Source of the DNA: Siccirubricoccus deserti
Lineage (GTDB): Bacteria; Pseudomonadota; Alphaproteobacteria; Acetobacterales; Acetobacteraceae
Assembly (NCBI RefSeq): GCF_014283215.1
Contig: NZ_JACOMF010000003.1
Span: forward strand, 186,001 to 250,000
Length of the DNA: 64,000 bases
Reading direction: 5' to 3'
The notes beneath the pieces were generated by a model. The model did not search any database, was not told the origin of the DNA, and saw only the letters and a list, made by a program, of their open reading frames with translations. Both the position numbers and the translations under genes were made by a program. Each line of letters begins with the position of its first letter. Positions within the stretch are counted from its first letter, which is position 1. Shown in pieces: positions 35,114-44,645 of the stretch.

Positions 35114-36421
35114 TCAGCGGCTTGCTGTTGCCTGCCATGCATCGATTTGAGCAGGAAGATCCTTGAGCGTTGGCACCACGCGGCTAGCATAGCGCGGCAC
35201 AGCGTTCTTCAGTAATGCTGCAAACCGACGGTCACCACGCCAAAAATCGACATGCGGCAAGTAGAGAGCATGCATGAGATCGCCACCAAAGCTGTGCTCA
35301 ATCTTTGCTTCGGCCCCACCGATTAGTCCGGTGATCTGGCTTACATATGCTTCGCATACTGCGCCGACGATCTCGCACGTCTGTACTTCCGATGCGAGCA
35401 ACGGTTCCGTCGAGAACCGCTCGGCCAGGGCCGCATCGACGCCAAACTCTGCTGTGTCGTCTAGGGCAAGGCTGATCATTGTTTGGCCCAATTTCCTTGC
35501 AGTTTCAATGAGCATCGCTTGGATGAGCGTTCTTGAGGTATCTATACCCATGGAGGGCTGCAGCTTGCCGCGAAAATCAAGCAGAGCGACTTGCAAGTCC
35601 TCCCCCGATTTGCTCATCCATTGGGGCAGCGCTCGGTCGGACTCGATTATTTCGAAATAGGTTCTTACGAAGCTTACCGGCTCTGCAATGCAGGCGAACA
35701 GCTGTCGACTTGCCTCGGCCGATGAAATTGTTCCGCGAAGTAGTGCCGTGATGGGTCCGATGATTGCCTCGACGGAAATTCCATAATTCGCCGCAATCGC
35801 TTGCGCCGCGTCGCGCGCAGTCTTGTTCAAGTCTAGCTGGCGCGCTTGTCTGGCTGCGCGGCGGCGGAGCGCTCGCGAAGGAAGCGCTGCAACCTCTGTT
35901 TCCAAAGCTTCCTTTATCGTAGCACCCAGGTCACCGAAGGTGCTGGCGGCATTCGGGTACCAGTAGCGGTCAGCCCATAACACATTTGGCTTCACTGAAG
36001 TCGACAAAAGTCCCAAGCGATTTGCCGCCATGGCGATTTCAGCCGCAATAAGGCGGGAAGGATAAGAAAGCGCCCAGCCACCGCAGAGCCGCTCAACCGC
36101 TTCGGCTTTCTTAAGCGTCGTTTCACGAAAATCGGCGTTATACTGCAGAAGTTCTCCAAGGATCGGCATCGATAACGCGAAAATTACATTGCCTGACCGC
36201 TTTCGTGCTTCGAGCATGTTGAAAATTTTTTCGGTGGATATATCGGCCTTGCCTCGGAGGACATCGCCAAACCGGGAATAATCCTGAGTGTCAAGGTAGA
36301 CAATCGGCAGTGACAGCACGGGAGATCTCGCGCGGTTAAGATTGTAATCCAGTTCGAATAAAATACGTTCATAATCCCCCGTTGCAAACATTAAGATGAA
36401 GTCAAATTCTGAGAGGTTCAC
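35114..36421 (-). CDS. PIN-like domain protein, lone low-GC gene (putative nuclease)
   Basis: 435 aa, no signal or membrane segment. I infer a split PIN-like nuclease fold: D44 in IVYLDTQDYSRFGD, E90 in ALSMPILGELLQY, then at the C-terminus D381, D392 and D397 in GGDLMHALYLPHVDFWRGD, which reads like the family's Asp-x-x-His-x-x-x-Leu-Pro...Asp...Asp signature. About 280 mostly helical residues separate the halves, far more than in VapC toxins (130-150 aa), so this is one of the large PIN-like proteins. The gene is visibly lower in GC than everything around it and uses many A/T-ending codons, a sign of recent transfer. No antitoxin or methylase partner is adjacent. Family assignment rests on motif order alone. 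Confidence 0.62.
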   Translation of the reverse strand: MNLSEFDFILMFATGDYERILFELDYNLNRARSPVLSLPIVYLDTQDYSRFGDVLRGKADISTEKIFNMLEARKRSGNVIFALSMPILGELLQYNADFRETTLKKAEAVERLCGGWALSYPSRLIAAEIAMAANRLGLLSTSVKPNVLWADRYWYPNAASTFGDLGATIKEALETEVAALPSRALRRRAARQARQLDLNKTARDAAQAIAANYGISVEAIIGPITALLRGTISSAEASRQLFACIAEPVSFVRTYFEIIESDRALPQWMSKSGEDLQVALLDFRGKLQPSMGIDTSRTLIQAMLIETARKLGQTMISLALDDTAEFGVDAALAERFSTEPLLASEVQTCEIVGAVCEAYVSQITGLIGGAEAKIEHSFGGDLMHALYLPHVDFWRGDRRFAALLKNAVPRYASRVVPTLKDLPAQIDAWQATASR

Positions 36422-36529
36422 TTGCAGTGTCGAGCGGACTCAGCAATGCAGAGCCCGCTATGCGGCGTTCTCGCAAACGCATATTTTTAGCCGATAGCAG
36501 TCGTTTTTGATTGGGTTTGCACCCTAGCT

Positions 36530-37927
36530 TTACCCCAGCGCCGGCCAGCGCTGCGCCCAGGGCTCCGCCGCCTCCCATTCCGCCGCGATGGCGCAGAGCA
36601 GCCCATCGGCGCCCGCAGGGCCGACCAGCTGCATGCCGATCGGCAGCCCGCTCGCCGCCGGGGCGATCGGCAGGGCGATGCCGGGCAGGCCGGCGATATT
36701 GGCGAAATTGGTGAAGACCGCATGGCCGCGCGGCCCGACCGGCTGTCCGTCGATGGCCGGCGGCGCCACCTGCTCCGCTGGCCAGGGCAGCGCCGCGGCG
36801 GCCGGGGTCAGGATCAGGTCCCAGGCGCCGAAGAATGCCGCCATGCGGCGGCGGAAAGCGGCGATGCGGTCCAGGGCGGCGAACAGCGCGGTGCCCGCCA
36901 GGGCGCGGCCGGCCTCGGCCATCTCGCGCAGCATCGGCGCTTCCGGCGTGCCGCCCTTCTCCGCCAGCAGCCAGGCGAGTCCGATCTGGCCGACCGGGCC
37001 GAAGATTGCCGTCGTCTCCTCCACGGTGAAGGGCGCCTCGCCCGTCTCCACCTGATGGCCAAGCGCGGCGAGCCGCGCCGCGGCGACGGCGGTTGCGGCG
37101 GCGATCTCCGGCTCCACCGGATGCGCGCCGAGGCGGGGGATGAAGAGGATGCGCCGGCGCGGCGCCGCCGCCGGCACCGCGAAGGGCGGCAGGGCGCGGG
37201 AGGCCGCATCCCGCGCATCCGCCGGTGCCAGGATCGCCAGCAGGGCGACGAGGTCGGCGACGGTGCGGGCGATCGGGCCGATCTGCTCGAAATCCAGCAG
37301 GATCGCCGGCAGCCCGTCGCAGCGCGGCACCCGCCCCGGCGTCGGCTTCAGCCCGACCAGCCCCGCATGCGAGGCCGGGCGGCGGATCGAGCCGCCGCCA
37401 TCGGTCCCGAGGGCCAGCGGCCCGAAGCCCGCCGCCACCGCCGCGACCGCGCCACCGGAGGAGCCACCGGGGGTCAGCGCCAGGTTCCACGGGTTGCGCG
37501 TCGGGCCGTACACCGCATTGTCGGTGTAGCCCTGCAGGGTGAACTCCGGGACATTGGTCTTGCCCAGCACGATCAGCCCGGCGGCACGGGCGCGGGCCAC
37601 CGGCAGTTCGTCGCGCTGCGGCACGAAGTCGCGGAACAGCGGGCTGCCCCAGGCGCAGGGCAGGCCGGCGACCGTGATGTTGTCCTTCACCGTCAGCGGC
37701 ACGCCATCCAGCGGCGAGAGCGGCACGCCCGCCCGCCAGCGCGCCTCGCTGGCCCGGGCGGCGGCGCGGGCGCCGGCCTCATCCAGCGCGACGATGGCGT
37801 TGAGCCGCGGATTCAGCCGGGCGATGCGGGCCAGCACCGCCTCCAGCGCCGCGACCGGGGAGAGCCTACCCTGGGCGAAGCGGCCGGCGAGCGCGGTGGC
37901 CGGCAGCAGCGCCGGGTCCGCGCTCAT
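36530..37927 (-). CDS. amidase signature (AS) family enzyme
   Basis: 465 aa. The Ser-cisSer-Lys catalytic triad is intact: K81 in LTVKDNITV, S156 in TPGGSSGGA, and S180 in TDGGGSIRRPAS. It hydrolyses a carboxamide or similar bond in the cytoplasm; the substrate is not deducible, and it is not a GatA since gatB/gatC are missing. The start overlaps the stop of the upstream nitronate monooxygenase gene by 4 nt, so the two are co-translated. Its 3' end lies about 110 bp from the low-GC PIN-like gene. Confidence 0.93.
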   Translation of the reverse strand: MSADPALLPATALAGRFAQGRLSPVAALEAVLARIARLNPRLNAIVALDEAGARAAARASEARWRAGVPLSPLDGVPLTVKDNITVAGLPCAWGSPLFRDFVPQRDELPVARARAAGLIVLGKTNVPEFTLQGYTDNAVYGPTRNPWNLALTPGGSSGGAVAAVAAGFGPLALGTDGGGSIRRPASHAGLVGLKPTPGRVPRCDGLPAILLDFEQIGPIARTVADLVALLAILAPADARDAASRALPPFAVPAAAPRRRILFIPRLGAHPVEPEIAAATAVAAARLAALGHQVETGEAPFTVEETTAIFGPVGQIGLAWLLAEKGGTPEAPMLREMAEAGRALAGTALFAALDRIAAFRRRMAAFFGAWDLILTPAAAALPWPAEQVAPPAIDGQPVGPRGHAVFTNFANIAGLPGIALPIAPAASGLPIGMQLVGPAGADGLLCAIAAEWEAAEPWAQRWPALG

Positions 37928-38892
37928 CCGAAGCTCGCCCGAAGCCGGGCGACCCCGGCCGCCGCCTCCGCCACCATGCGGGTGATGATGGCGCCGGCGG
38001 ATTCGACCCCGTCGATCAGCCCGACGCTCTGCCCGGCCCAGACATAGCCGCCCTCGAAATCGCCCTCATCGGTGCCGCGGGCATTGGCGGCGCCGGCGAT
38101 CATCGCCACGATCTCCTCCTTCGGCGCCCCGGCGGCCTCGGCGGCGAGGATGCGCTGCGCATAGGGGCTGTTCAGCACCCGGCCGGGCATGCCGAGGCTG
38201 CGCTTGATGACCATGGTGTCGGTAGGCAGCGCCGTGGCCAGCGCCTGCTTGTAGGCGGGGTGCGCCTGGGCCTCCGCCGCCGCGACGAAGCGGGTGCCGA
38301 TCTCCACGCCTTCCGCACCCAGCGCCAGCGCCGCCAGCAGCCCCGCCCCGGTGGCGATGCCGCCGGAGGCCAGCACCGGGATCTTCACCGCGGCGACGGT
38401 GCGCGGGACCATCACCATGGTGGTCTCATCGGAGCGGCCGATATGGCCGCCGCCCTCATAGCCGACGGTCGCCACCATGTCGGCGCCGGCCGCCTCGGCC
38501 TTCCGCGCCAGCTCCGGCCCGGCGGTCAGCACCAGGGTCTTGGCGCCCACCTCCAGGCAGCGCTTGATGTAGGGCGCGGGGTTGCCGGCGGTCAGGGCGA
38601 TGATGCGCACGCCTTCCTCCAGCGCCGCTTCCAGCCCGGGCCAGATGTCCTGCCGGCCGATCGGGAAATTCACCGCGAAGGGCTTGTCGGTCAGCGCCCG
38701 GCAGCGGCGGATCTGGTCGCGCAGCGCTTCCGTCCCGCCGAGCCCGGCGGTGCTGATCTGGCCGAGCCCTCCGGCATTGGAGACGGCGGCGGCGAGGTCG
38801 GCATAGGCGACGCGCGCCAGCCCCCCCTGCACGATGGGGTAGCGGATGCCGAGCAGGCGGGTGACGCGGGTGTCGATGGCGGGAAGTGTCAT
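37924..38892 (-). CDS. nitronate monooxygenase / 2-nitropropane dioxygenase family
   Basis: FMN enzyme of 322 aa, TIM barrel. LGIRYPIVQGGLARVAYADLAAAVSNAGGLGQISTAG is the characteristic N-terminus, with GYEGGGHIGR (residues about 158-167) and PVLASGGIATGAGLLAALALGAEGVEIGTRFV for FMN phosphate binding. It oxidises alkyl nitronates; related proteins act as enoyl-ACP-like reductases, so exact activity is open. The start at 38892 is chosen because it gives the family N-terminus; the upstream frame lies in the divergent promoter region. It is translationally coupled to the amidase gene. Confidence 0.92.
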   Translation of the reverse strand: MTLPAIDTRVTRLLGIRYPIVQGGLARVAYADLAAAVSNAGGLGQISTAGLGGTEALRDQIRRCRALTDKPFAVNFPIGRQDIWPGLEAALEEGVRIIALTAGNPAPYIKRCLEVGAKTLVLTAGPELARKAEAAGADMVATVGYEGGGHIGRSDETTMVMVPRTVAAVKIPVLASGGIATGAGLLAALALGAEGVEIGTRFVAAAEAQAHPAYKQALATALPTDTMVIKRSLGMPGRVLNSPYAQRILAAEAAGAPKEEIVAMIAGAANARGTDEGDFEGGYVWAGQSVGLIDGVESAGAIITRMVAEAAAGVARLRASFG

Positions 38893-39053
38893 GCCGCCAT
38901 GCTGGCCTCGCGCCCCGTTGCGCACCAGGGGCATTCTGCGCCGCGAGAGGCGCGGGAGAAGGGAGCGGCCCGATGGGCGGCGTGGTGCCGCGCGCCTTGT
39001 ATTCATCGCAAGGCGTTGCGTACCATCCCCGTATCAACAAGGACGGGAAGCCC

Positions 39054-40895
39054 ATGCGCGCGCTGCCGGCGCCCAAATGGCTGGTCATCGGATGCGCCCT
39101 GCTGCTCGGCGCCTGCAATGGCTGGCGGGAGCAGCCGCCTGCGCCCCTGGCGGGCGAGGTGCCCTGGTCGTTGCCGGCGGAGCCGGCCGCGGTGCTGCCG
39201 CAGGGCTGGAGCCCGGAGCTTGCCGCGCGCGTCCACTTCACCGCCCAGGGGTCCCGGCTGATGCCGCGCGCCTGGTTCGTCGCGCTGGAACGGGCCGAGG
39301 GCGACGGGTTCTTCGCCGCGCCGGACAACCTGGCCGGCTACGGGCTGCTCTTCGCCGATGATGCCGGCACCGGGCTGAACCCGGACCGGCTGCCGATCGG
39401 CTTCGCCATCGACCCGGTGCCGCAGCCGGTCACCGGCCAATGGGTCGGCCTCACCTGCGCCGCCTGCCATACCGGAGAGGTGACGCATCGCGGCGCCCGC
39501 ATCCGGGTGGAGGGCGCGCCGGCCAACTTCGACTTCGACCGCTTCGTCGCCGAACTCGACGCCGCGGTGCAGGCCACCGGCCGCGACCCCGTCCGCTTCG
39601 CCGCCTTCGCCCGCCGCCTTGGCGCGACGCCGGAGGCGCTGCGCGAGCCCTACGCCGCCTATGCGGCGCGGAGCGCCCGCCACGCCGCGGTGCAGCGGCC
39701 GGCGGTGGTTTCCGGCTTCTCCCGCGTCGATGCGCTGGGGCAGATCATCAACGCCATCTCCGTGCTGCAGCTGGATGCGCCGGCGGCGCTTGTCGATGCC
39801 AATCGCCAGGCACCGCGCGCGCCGGTCTCCTACCCCTTCCTCTGGACCGCGCCGCGCCAGGAATGGGTGCAATGGATGCCGATCGCCAGCAGTCCGATCG
39901 GCCGCAACGCCGGCGAGGTGCTGGGCGTGTTCGGCGAGTCGCGGCTGACCGCCCCCGGCACCCCGGACCGCTTCGGCTCCTCCGTGCAGTACCACAACCT
40001 GGTCGCCATGGAGAAATGGCTCAACGACCTGCGCCCGCCAGCCTGGCCGGAGGAGCGCTTCGGCGCCCTCGACCGTACCGCCTGGGCGGAAGGCAAGCGG
40101 ATTTTCCAGAAGGAATGCCAGGGCTGCCATAACATGCCGCCCTTCCGGTTGACCGACCCGCGGCAATCCGCTGACGGCAACCGCTTCATCCGCACCAGCG
40201 GCGTGCCGCATCGGATCGTCGGAACCGACGCCGAATACCTCCGCGCCCTGCAGGGCTGGCGCATCCGGAGCGGGCCGCTGCGCGACCAGATGGCGGATAT
40301 CGGCGGAGAGACGGTGGCGGCGACCGACTACTTCCTGCGCACGGTGAAGCTGGTGGTGGAGGCCGGCACCGCCCAGGCCGGGTTGTCCCGCATCGCCCTG
40401 ATCGACACAGGCGAGGCGCGCGCCTGCCCCGGCCATACGACGCGGCGGATGGTCAACCAGATCCCCCGCCCGACCGGCGCCTTCGAGGCGCGCGACGTCT
40501 GTGCCATCACCGACCGCAGCGGCATCCGCCGGGCGCCGGAACGCTGGGCGCTGCCGCCCTCCTTCCTCGACAGCCTGAAGGCCGGGCCGCTGCTCGGCCT
40601 CTGGGCGACCGGGCCGTTCCTGCACAATGGCTCGGTGCCGACGGTCTATGACCTGCTCTCGCCGCCGGCCGAGCGCCCCGCGGTATTCTGGGTCGGCGGG
40701 CGGGAGCTGGATACCGGGCGGCTCGGCTTCGTCTCCACCGAGGCGCCCGGGCTGTTCCGCTTCGACACCACCCTCCTCGCCAATTCCAACCAGGGCCACG
40801 CCTTCCCGCGGCGTGGCCTGACGCCGGCGCAGCGGCTGGCGGTGGTGGAGTTCCTGAAGGACCCGCTGCGCTTCGACCCGGAGGGATTGCGATGA
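39054..40895 (+). CDS. dihaem c-type cytochrome lipoprotein, RoxA/LcpA-like
   Basis: 613 aa. A lipobox (LLLGAC, C21) predicts export and lipid attachment. Two haem c motifs are present, CAACH (135-139) and CQGCH (355-359), with C-terminal blocks WALPPSFLDSLKAGPLLGLWATGPFLHNGSVPTVYDLL and HAFPRRGLTPAQRLAVVEFLKDP that resemble the di-haem YHYW/RoxA group and the CcpA/MauG superfamily. RoxA cleaves rubber oxidatively; close homologues without rubber activity are common, so the substrate is unknown. Uniquely useful context: a cytochrome P450 overlaps its 3' end by 4 nt, implying that both act in one oxidative pathway. Confidence 0.87.
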   Translation: MRALPAPKWLVIGCALLLGACNGWREQPPAPLAGEVPWSLPAEPAAVLPQGWSPELAARVHFTAQGSRLMPRAWFVALERAEGDGFFAAPDNLAGYGLLFADDAGTGLNPDRLPIGFAIDPVPQPVTGQWVGLTCAACHTGEVTHRGARIRVEGAPANFDFDRFVAELDAAVQATGRDPVRFAAFARRLGATPEALREPYAAYAARSARHAAVQRPAVVSGFSRVDALGQIINAISVLQLDAPAALVDANRQAPRAPVSYPFLWTAPRQEWVQWMPIASSPIGRNAGEVLGVFGESRLTAPGTPDRFGSSVQYHNLVAMEKWLNDLRPPAWPEERFGALDRTAWAEGKRIFQKECQGCHNMPPFRLTDPRQSADGNRFIRTSGVPHRIVGTDAEYLRALQGWRIRSGPLRDQMADIGGETVAATDYFLRTVKLVVEAGTAQAGLSRIALIDTGEARACPGHTTRRMVNQIPRPTGAFEARDVCAITDRSGIRRAPERWALPPSFLDSLKAGPLLGLWATGPFLHNGSVPTVYDLLSPPAERPAVFWVGGRELDTGRLGFVSTEAPGLFRFDTTLLANSNQGHAFPRRGLTPAQRLAVVEFLKDPLRFDPEGLR

Positions 40896-42145
40896 GCCAT
40901 CTCGATCGCCTGGATGCGACGCCGGAAGCCGAGCGCTTCCCCCTGGTCTGGCAATGGATCAACAGCGAGGATCCGAGACCCTTCTTCGCCGAGTTGCGCG
41001 AGCGGCGGCCGGTGCTGGCGACGCCGGTCTGCACTCTGGTGGCGCGCTTCGACGACGTGATCGAGGTGCTGCGGCTGCCGGCGGTCTTCACCGTGCAGCC
41101 CTATGTGAACGCGCTCGGCACCTACATGCTGGCGCAGGACGAGACACCGGACCATGCGCTCGACAAGAGCGTGATGACGGCGATGCTGGACCGCCGCGAC
41201 CTGCCGCGGGTGCGCGCCTTCGTCGCCGCCGAGACCGACCGCGTGCTGGATGGCGCGGGAGAGCGGATCGAGCTGGTCGGCGGCATTACCCGATACATTC
41301 CGGTGCGGCTGGTGCAGGAGTATTTCGGCTTCGCGGAGTCGTCCGCCGCGAAGCTGCAGGAATGGTCCTACTGGGCGCAGATGGACGGGTTCCACAACTA
41401 CCCCTGGGACCTCGGCGCCGACCATGAGCGCATCCATGCCGAGGCGCGGCGCGGCCTGACGGAGATGAAGGACTACCTGACCGGGCTGCTGCAATCCCGC
41501 GCCGCCGCGCTCAAGGCGGGCAGGTCGCTGCCGGATGACATCGTGGCGCGGCTGCTGCAGTCGCGTATCGCCGGGCCGGTCGGCTTCCCGCCGGAGAAGC
41601 TGCTGCTGAACGTCGGCGGGCTGCTGATCGGCGCGGTCGAGACCTCCTCCCAGGCGACGGCGCAGGTGATCGAATGGCTGCTGCAGCGGCCGCCGCGGCT
41701 GGACGCCGCCATCGCAGCGGCGCAGGAGGCCGACCCCAAGACCTTCGATGGCCATGTCTGGGAGGCGCTGCGTTTCGCGCCCATGTCGCATTACCTGTTC
41801 CGGAAATCCGCGGCGGCGCATGTCTTCGGCCGTGGCCAGGCGTGGGAGACGACCATCCCGGCCGGCACCCATGTGCTGCCGCTGATCGGCAGCGCCGGCT
41901 TCGACCCGGCGCGCTTCGCCAGGCCCGATGCCTTCGACCCGACCCGGCCGATCCACAGCGCCTTCCACTTCGGCTGGGGGCACCACGCCTGCCTCGGCGG
42001 GCATATCGCCGAGGTGCTGATCCCGGAGATGGTGCGCCGGGTGCTGCTGCGCCCGGGCATCAGGCTGGAAACCCCGATTGACCGGCGCGGCGGGCCGTTT
42101 CCGGAAAGCCTCGGGGTGGCCTGGGCCTCCGGCGGGGCGGTGTAG
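40892..42145 (+). CDS. cytochrome P450
   Basis: 417 aa bacterial class I type. The haem-binding loop is FHFGWGHHACLGGHIAEVL with the ligand C367; the ExxR helix is EALRF near residue 292; the I-helix reads GGLLIGAVETSSQA, where the usual acid-Thr pair is Glu-Thr. No membrane anchor, so it is soluble and needs ferredoxin partners that are not encoded here. It is co-translated with the dihaem lipoprotein gene (ATGA overlap). The substrate is not deducible. A periplasmic dihaem protein paired with a cytoplasmic P450 is odd, since they cannot exchange electrons directly. Confidence 0.95.
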   Translation: MSHLDRLDATPEAERFPLVWQWINSEDPRPFFAELRERRPVLATPVCTLVARFDDVIEVLRLPAVFTVQPYVNALGTYMLAQDETPDHALDKSVMTAMLDRRDLPRVRAFVAAETDRVLDGAGERIELVGGITRYIPVRLVQEYFGFAESSAAKLQEWSYWAQMDGFHNYPWDLGADHERIHAEARRGLTEMKDYLTGLLQSRAAALKAGRSLPDDIVARLLQSRIAGPVGFPPEKLLLNVGGLLIGAVETSSQATAQVIEWLLQRPPRLDAAIAAAQEADPKTFDGHVWEALRFAPMSHYLFRKSAAAHVFGRGQAWETTIPAGTHVLPLIGSAGFDPARFARPDAFDPTRPIHSAFHFGWGHHACLGGHIAEVLIPEMVRRVLLRPGIRLETPIDRRGGPFPESLGVAWASGGAV

Positions 42146-42242
42146 CGGCGGCCGGTGAATTGACTCTCTGTTAACCCATGCTGCGGATGTTGGAGGCCGC
42201 TTGAGGGAGCCACGACCCTAGCCGCCGCTTCATTTCGTAGCT

Positions 42243-44645
42243 ATGAGCTTCCTCCTGGCGGAGTGCAGTGTGGCGCCTGTGGGCCGAAAGGGTGATACAT
42301 CCGAATCGGGAACCCGCCGACCGGATACAGGACGCAGAGGATCCTCGTTGGCGACCGAGACAGCCGCGCCGGAGATCGCCGGCCTTGCGCCACCCGCCGC
42401 GGTACCGGCCCCGATTCGTGTCCTCCACCTCCATCGCCGTTTTCATCCGGACTACACCAGCGACGGCATCCGCTTCGTTCGGGTGATGGCGCGCCTCGCC
42501 TCCCGGGGGATCGGCAGCGAGGTCCTGGCCTATGAGACCACGACACCTGGCGGCGAGACATTGGCCATCCACCAGGGCCTGCCCGTCCACTACATCGCCA
42601 ACCGGCGCGGCCAGCCGTCGTACCCGGCGCTGCTGCGCTGGCTTCTCGCCAACCTCCGGCGATTCGACGTGCTGCACCTCCACGCGCATGCCGACCGGCA
42701 GTTCATCTCCTGCCTCCTGGCCCGGCTGTTCGGCGTGCGGGTCCTGTTCTCCGGCACGCAGGCCGACGGCCCGGCCGAACTGGTGGAGGCTTATCGGCCG
42801 CGCAATCGCTGGCTCGTCGGCCTGCTGCTGCACGCGATCAACGCCTTCGTCGTCACCAGCCCGCGCCTGTTCCGCCGCTCGCTCGAGAGCGTCGCGGCAG
42901 CCCGGCTCTGCTTCATTCCACCGAGCGCCAGCCTGGGTGAGCCGCCGGTCCCGGCCGCCGACCGGGCCGCGGCGCGCGCATCCCTCGGCCTCGCGGCCGA
43001 TGACCTGGTCCTGCTTCATGTCGGCTCGGTGTCCCGCCGGGAGAACATCGCCTTCCTGGTCGAGGCCCTGGCGCGGACCGCCGATCCCTCGGTCAGGCTC
43101 GTGGTGGTCGGGCCGGTGCTGGAGGATGACTACGCCACCGAGATCGAGGCGCAGATCGCGGCACTCGGGCTGCGGGACCGGGTGATGTTCACCGGCTTCC
43201 AGGACGCCCACACCCCCTACTACACAGCGGCGGATGCCTTCGTCTTCGCCTCGGCCGCCGAATGCTTTCCCGATGCCTGTCTGGAGGCGATGGCCAAAGG
43301 CTTGCCGATCATCAGCCATTTCCTGCCGGGGCTGACCGATTTCATCGTGGATCACGGCCGGACCGGCTTCCTGGCCGGCTCGCTCGATCAATTCGTCGAG
43401 GCGATCGAGCACATCCGGGCCGACCCGGCCCTCCGCGAGTCCATGGGCCTGGCGGGTCGACGCTTCGCCGAGCGCAACCTCGACATCGGCAGCATCGCCG
43501 ACCGCTACGCGGAGCTTTATCGGAAGACCAGCCGGCACGCCTCGCCACCGCACGCCGCGCCGCCCGCCTGTCCGAACCTGCATATCCGCTTCAGCGGCGC
43601 CCTCGCCGAAGGCCCCGCGGCGCTGGGCCTCGAGGAGTTCGACACCCCCACCCACTGGCCGCCGCTGCTGCAGGTGGTGATCGACACCGAGGCGGATTTC
43701 GACTGGGACCGCGGCATCTCCACCGATGTCGGCCGCGTGGTTTCGATCTCCGGGCTGGACGAGAATTTCGACAGCTTCCGCAAGCACGGCATCCGGCCGT
43801 CGCTGGTGATCGATCACCCGGTCGCCACCCATGCGGAGGGCGGTCGGATCGTCCGCCGGCTGGCCGAGGAAGGCTGCGAGATCGGCGTGCACCTGCACAG
43901 CTGGACCACGCCGCCGATGGTCGAGCCGAGGGACGACTGGCATTCCTTCTCCGGCAACATGGGCGCCTGGCTGGAACGCCGGAAGCTGGCGACGCTGACC
44001 CACCGGGTCGAGGCGCTGACCGGCCGCAAGGCGCGGATCTTCAAGGCCGGCCGCTACGGTCTGGGCCCGAACACCGTAGACGCGCTGGAGGCTGAGGGCT
44101 TCGAGATCGATCTCAGCATCTGCCCCTGGTACGACTACTCGGCGCTCGGCGGGCCGGATTTCTCCCGCTTCACCGCGCGGCCGGGCTGGTTCGGCGCGTC
44201 GCGCCGCCTGCTCTCGCTGCCGACCACCGCGGCGCCGCTCGGCTGGCTCGGCCCCCAGGCGCATCTGGTCACCCGGGTCACCCGCGGCGGCCTCGGGCGG
44301 CAGCTCGGCCTGGGGCGGATCGCCGCCCGGGCCAATGCCTTCTATCCACTCCGTCTCTCGCCCGAAGGCGCCGATCTGGGCCAGATGATCCAGGTCACCC
44401 GGCAGTTGCATGCGCGTGGGCTCAGGGTATTCACCCTGAGCCTGCACAGCCCCACGCTGCAGGTCGGCAATACCCCCTATGTCCGCTCCGTGGCCGACCT
44501 TCGTGAATTGCTCGGCCGGATCGACCGCTACTGCACCTTCTTCCGGGACGAGCTGGGCGGCGTCTTCTCCGACCCTGCCGACCTGCACCGTCGGCTGAGC
44601 GGCCTGTCCGCAACGCAGCCCGCCGCTGGCAGGCCGCGGCCGTGA
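42243..44645 (+). CDS. fusion protein: GT4 glycosyltransferase plus polysaccharide-deacetylase-like (WalW-type) domain
   Basis: 800 aa. After about 50 low-complexity residues, 57-430 is a GT-B fold family 4 transferase (VLHLHRRFHPDYTSDGIRFVRVMARL; VLLHVGSVSRRENIAFLVEAL; the E-x7-E block FASAAECFPDACLEAMAKGLPII). From about residue 475 comes a second domain, VVIDTEADFDWDRG and, near 548, VHLHSWTTPP, the pattern of the NodB-like group annotated WalW in cell-wall polysaccharide clusters. The usual catalytic D-D-H-H layout is only partly recognisable, so activity of the second domain is unproven. The true start may lie downstream of 42243, because the first residues are not conserved-looking. The stop overlaps the next gene by 4 nt. 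Confidence 0.85.
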   Translation: MSFLLAECSVAPVGRKGDTSESGTRRPDTGRRGSSLATETAAPEIAGLAPPAAVPAPIRVLHLHRRFHPDYTSDGIRFVRVMARLASRGIGSEVLAYETTTPGGETLAIHQGLPVHYIANRRGQPSYPALLRWLLANLRRFDVLHLHAHADRQFISCLLARLFGVRVLFSGTQADGPAELVEAYRPRNRWLVGLLLHAINAFVVTSPRLFRRSLESVAAARLCFIPPSASLGEPPVPAADRAAARASLGLAADDLVLLHVGSVSRRENIAFLVEALARTADPSVRLVVVGPVLEDDYATEIEAQIAALGLRDRVMFTGFQDAHTPYYTAADAFVFASAAECFPDACLEAMAKGLPIISHFLPGLTDFIVDHGRTGFLAGSLDQFVEAIEHIRADPALRESMGLAGRRFAERNLDIGSIADRYAELYRKTSRHASPPHAAPPACPNLHIRFSGALAEGPAALGLEEFDTPTHWPPLLQVVIDTEADFDWDRGISTDVGRVVSISGLDENFDSFRKHGIRPSLVIDHPVATHAEGGRIVRRLAEEGCEIGVHLHSWTTPPMVEPRDDWHSFSGNMGAWLERRKLATLTHRVEALTGRKARIFKAGRYGLGPNTVDALEAEGFEIDLSICPWYDYSALGGPDFSRFTARPGWFGASRRLLSLPTTAAPLGWLGPQAHLVTRVTRGGLGRQLGLGRIAARANAFYPLRLSPEGADLGQMIQVTRQLHARGLRVFTLSLHSPTLQVGNTPYVRSVADLRELLGRIDRYCTFFRDELGGVFSDPADLHRRLSGLSATQPAAGRPRP

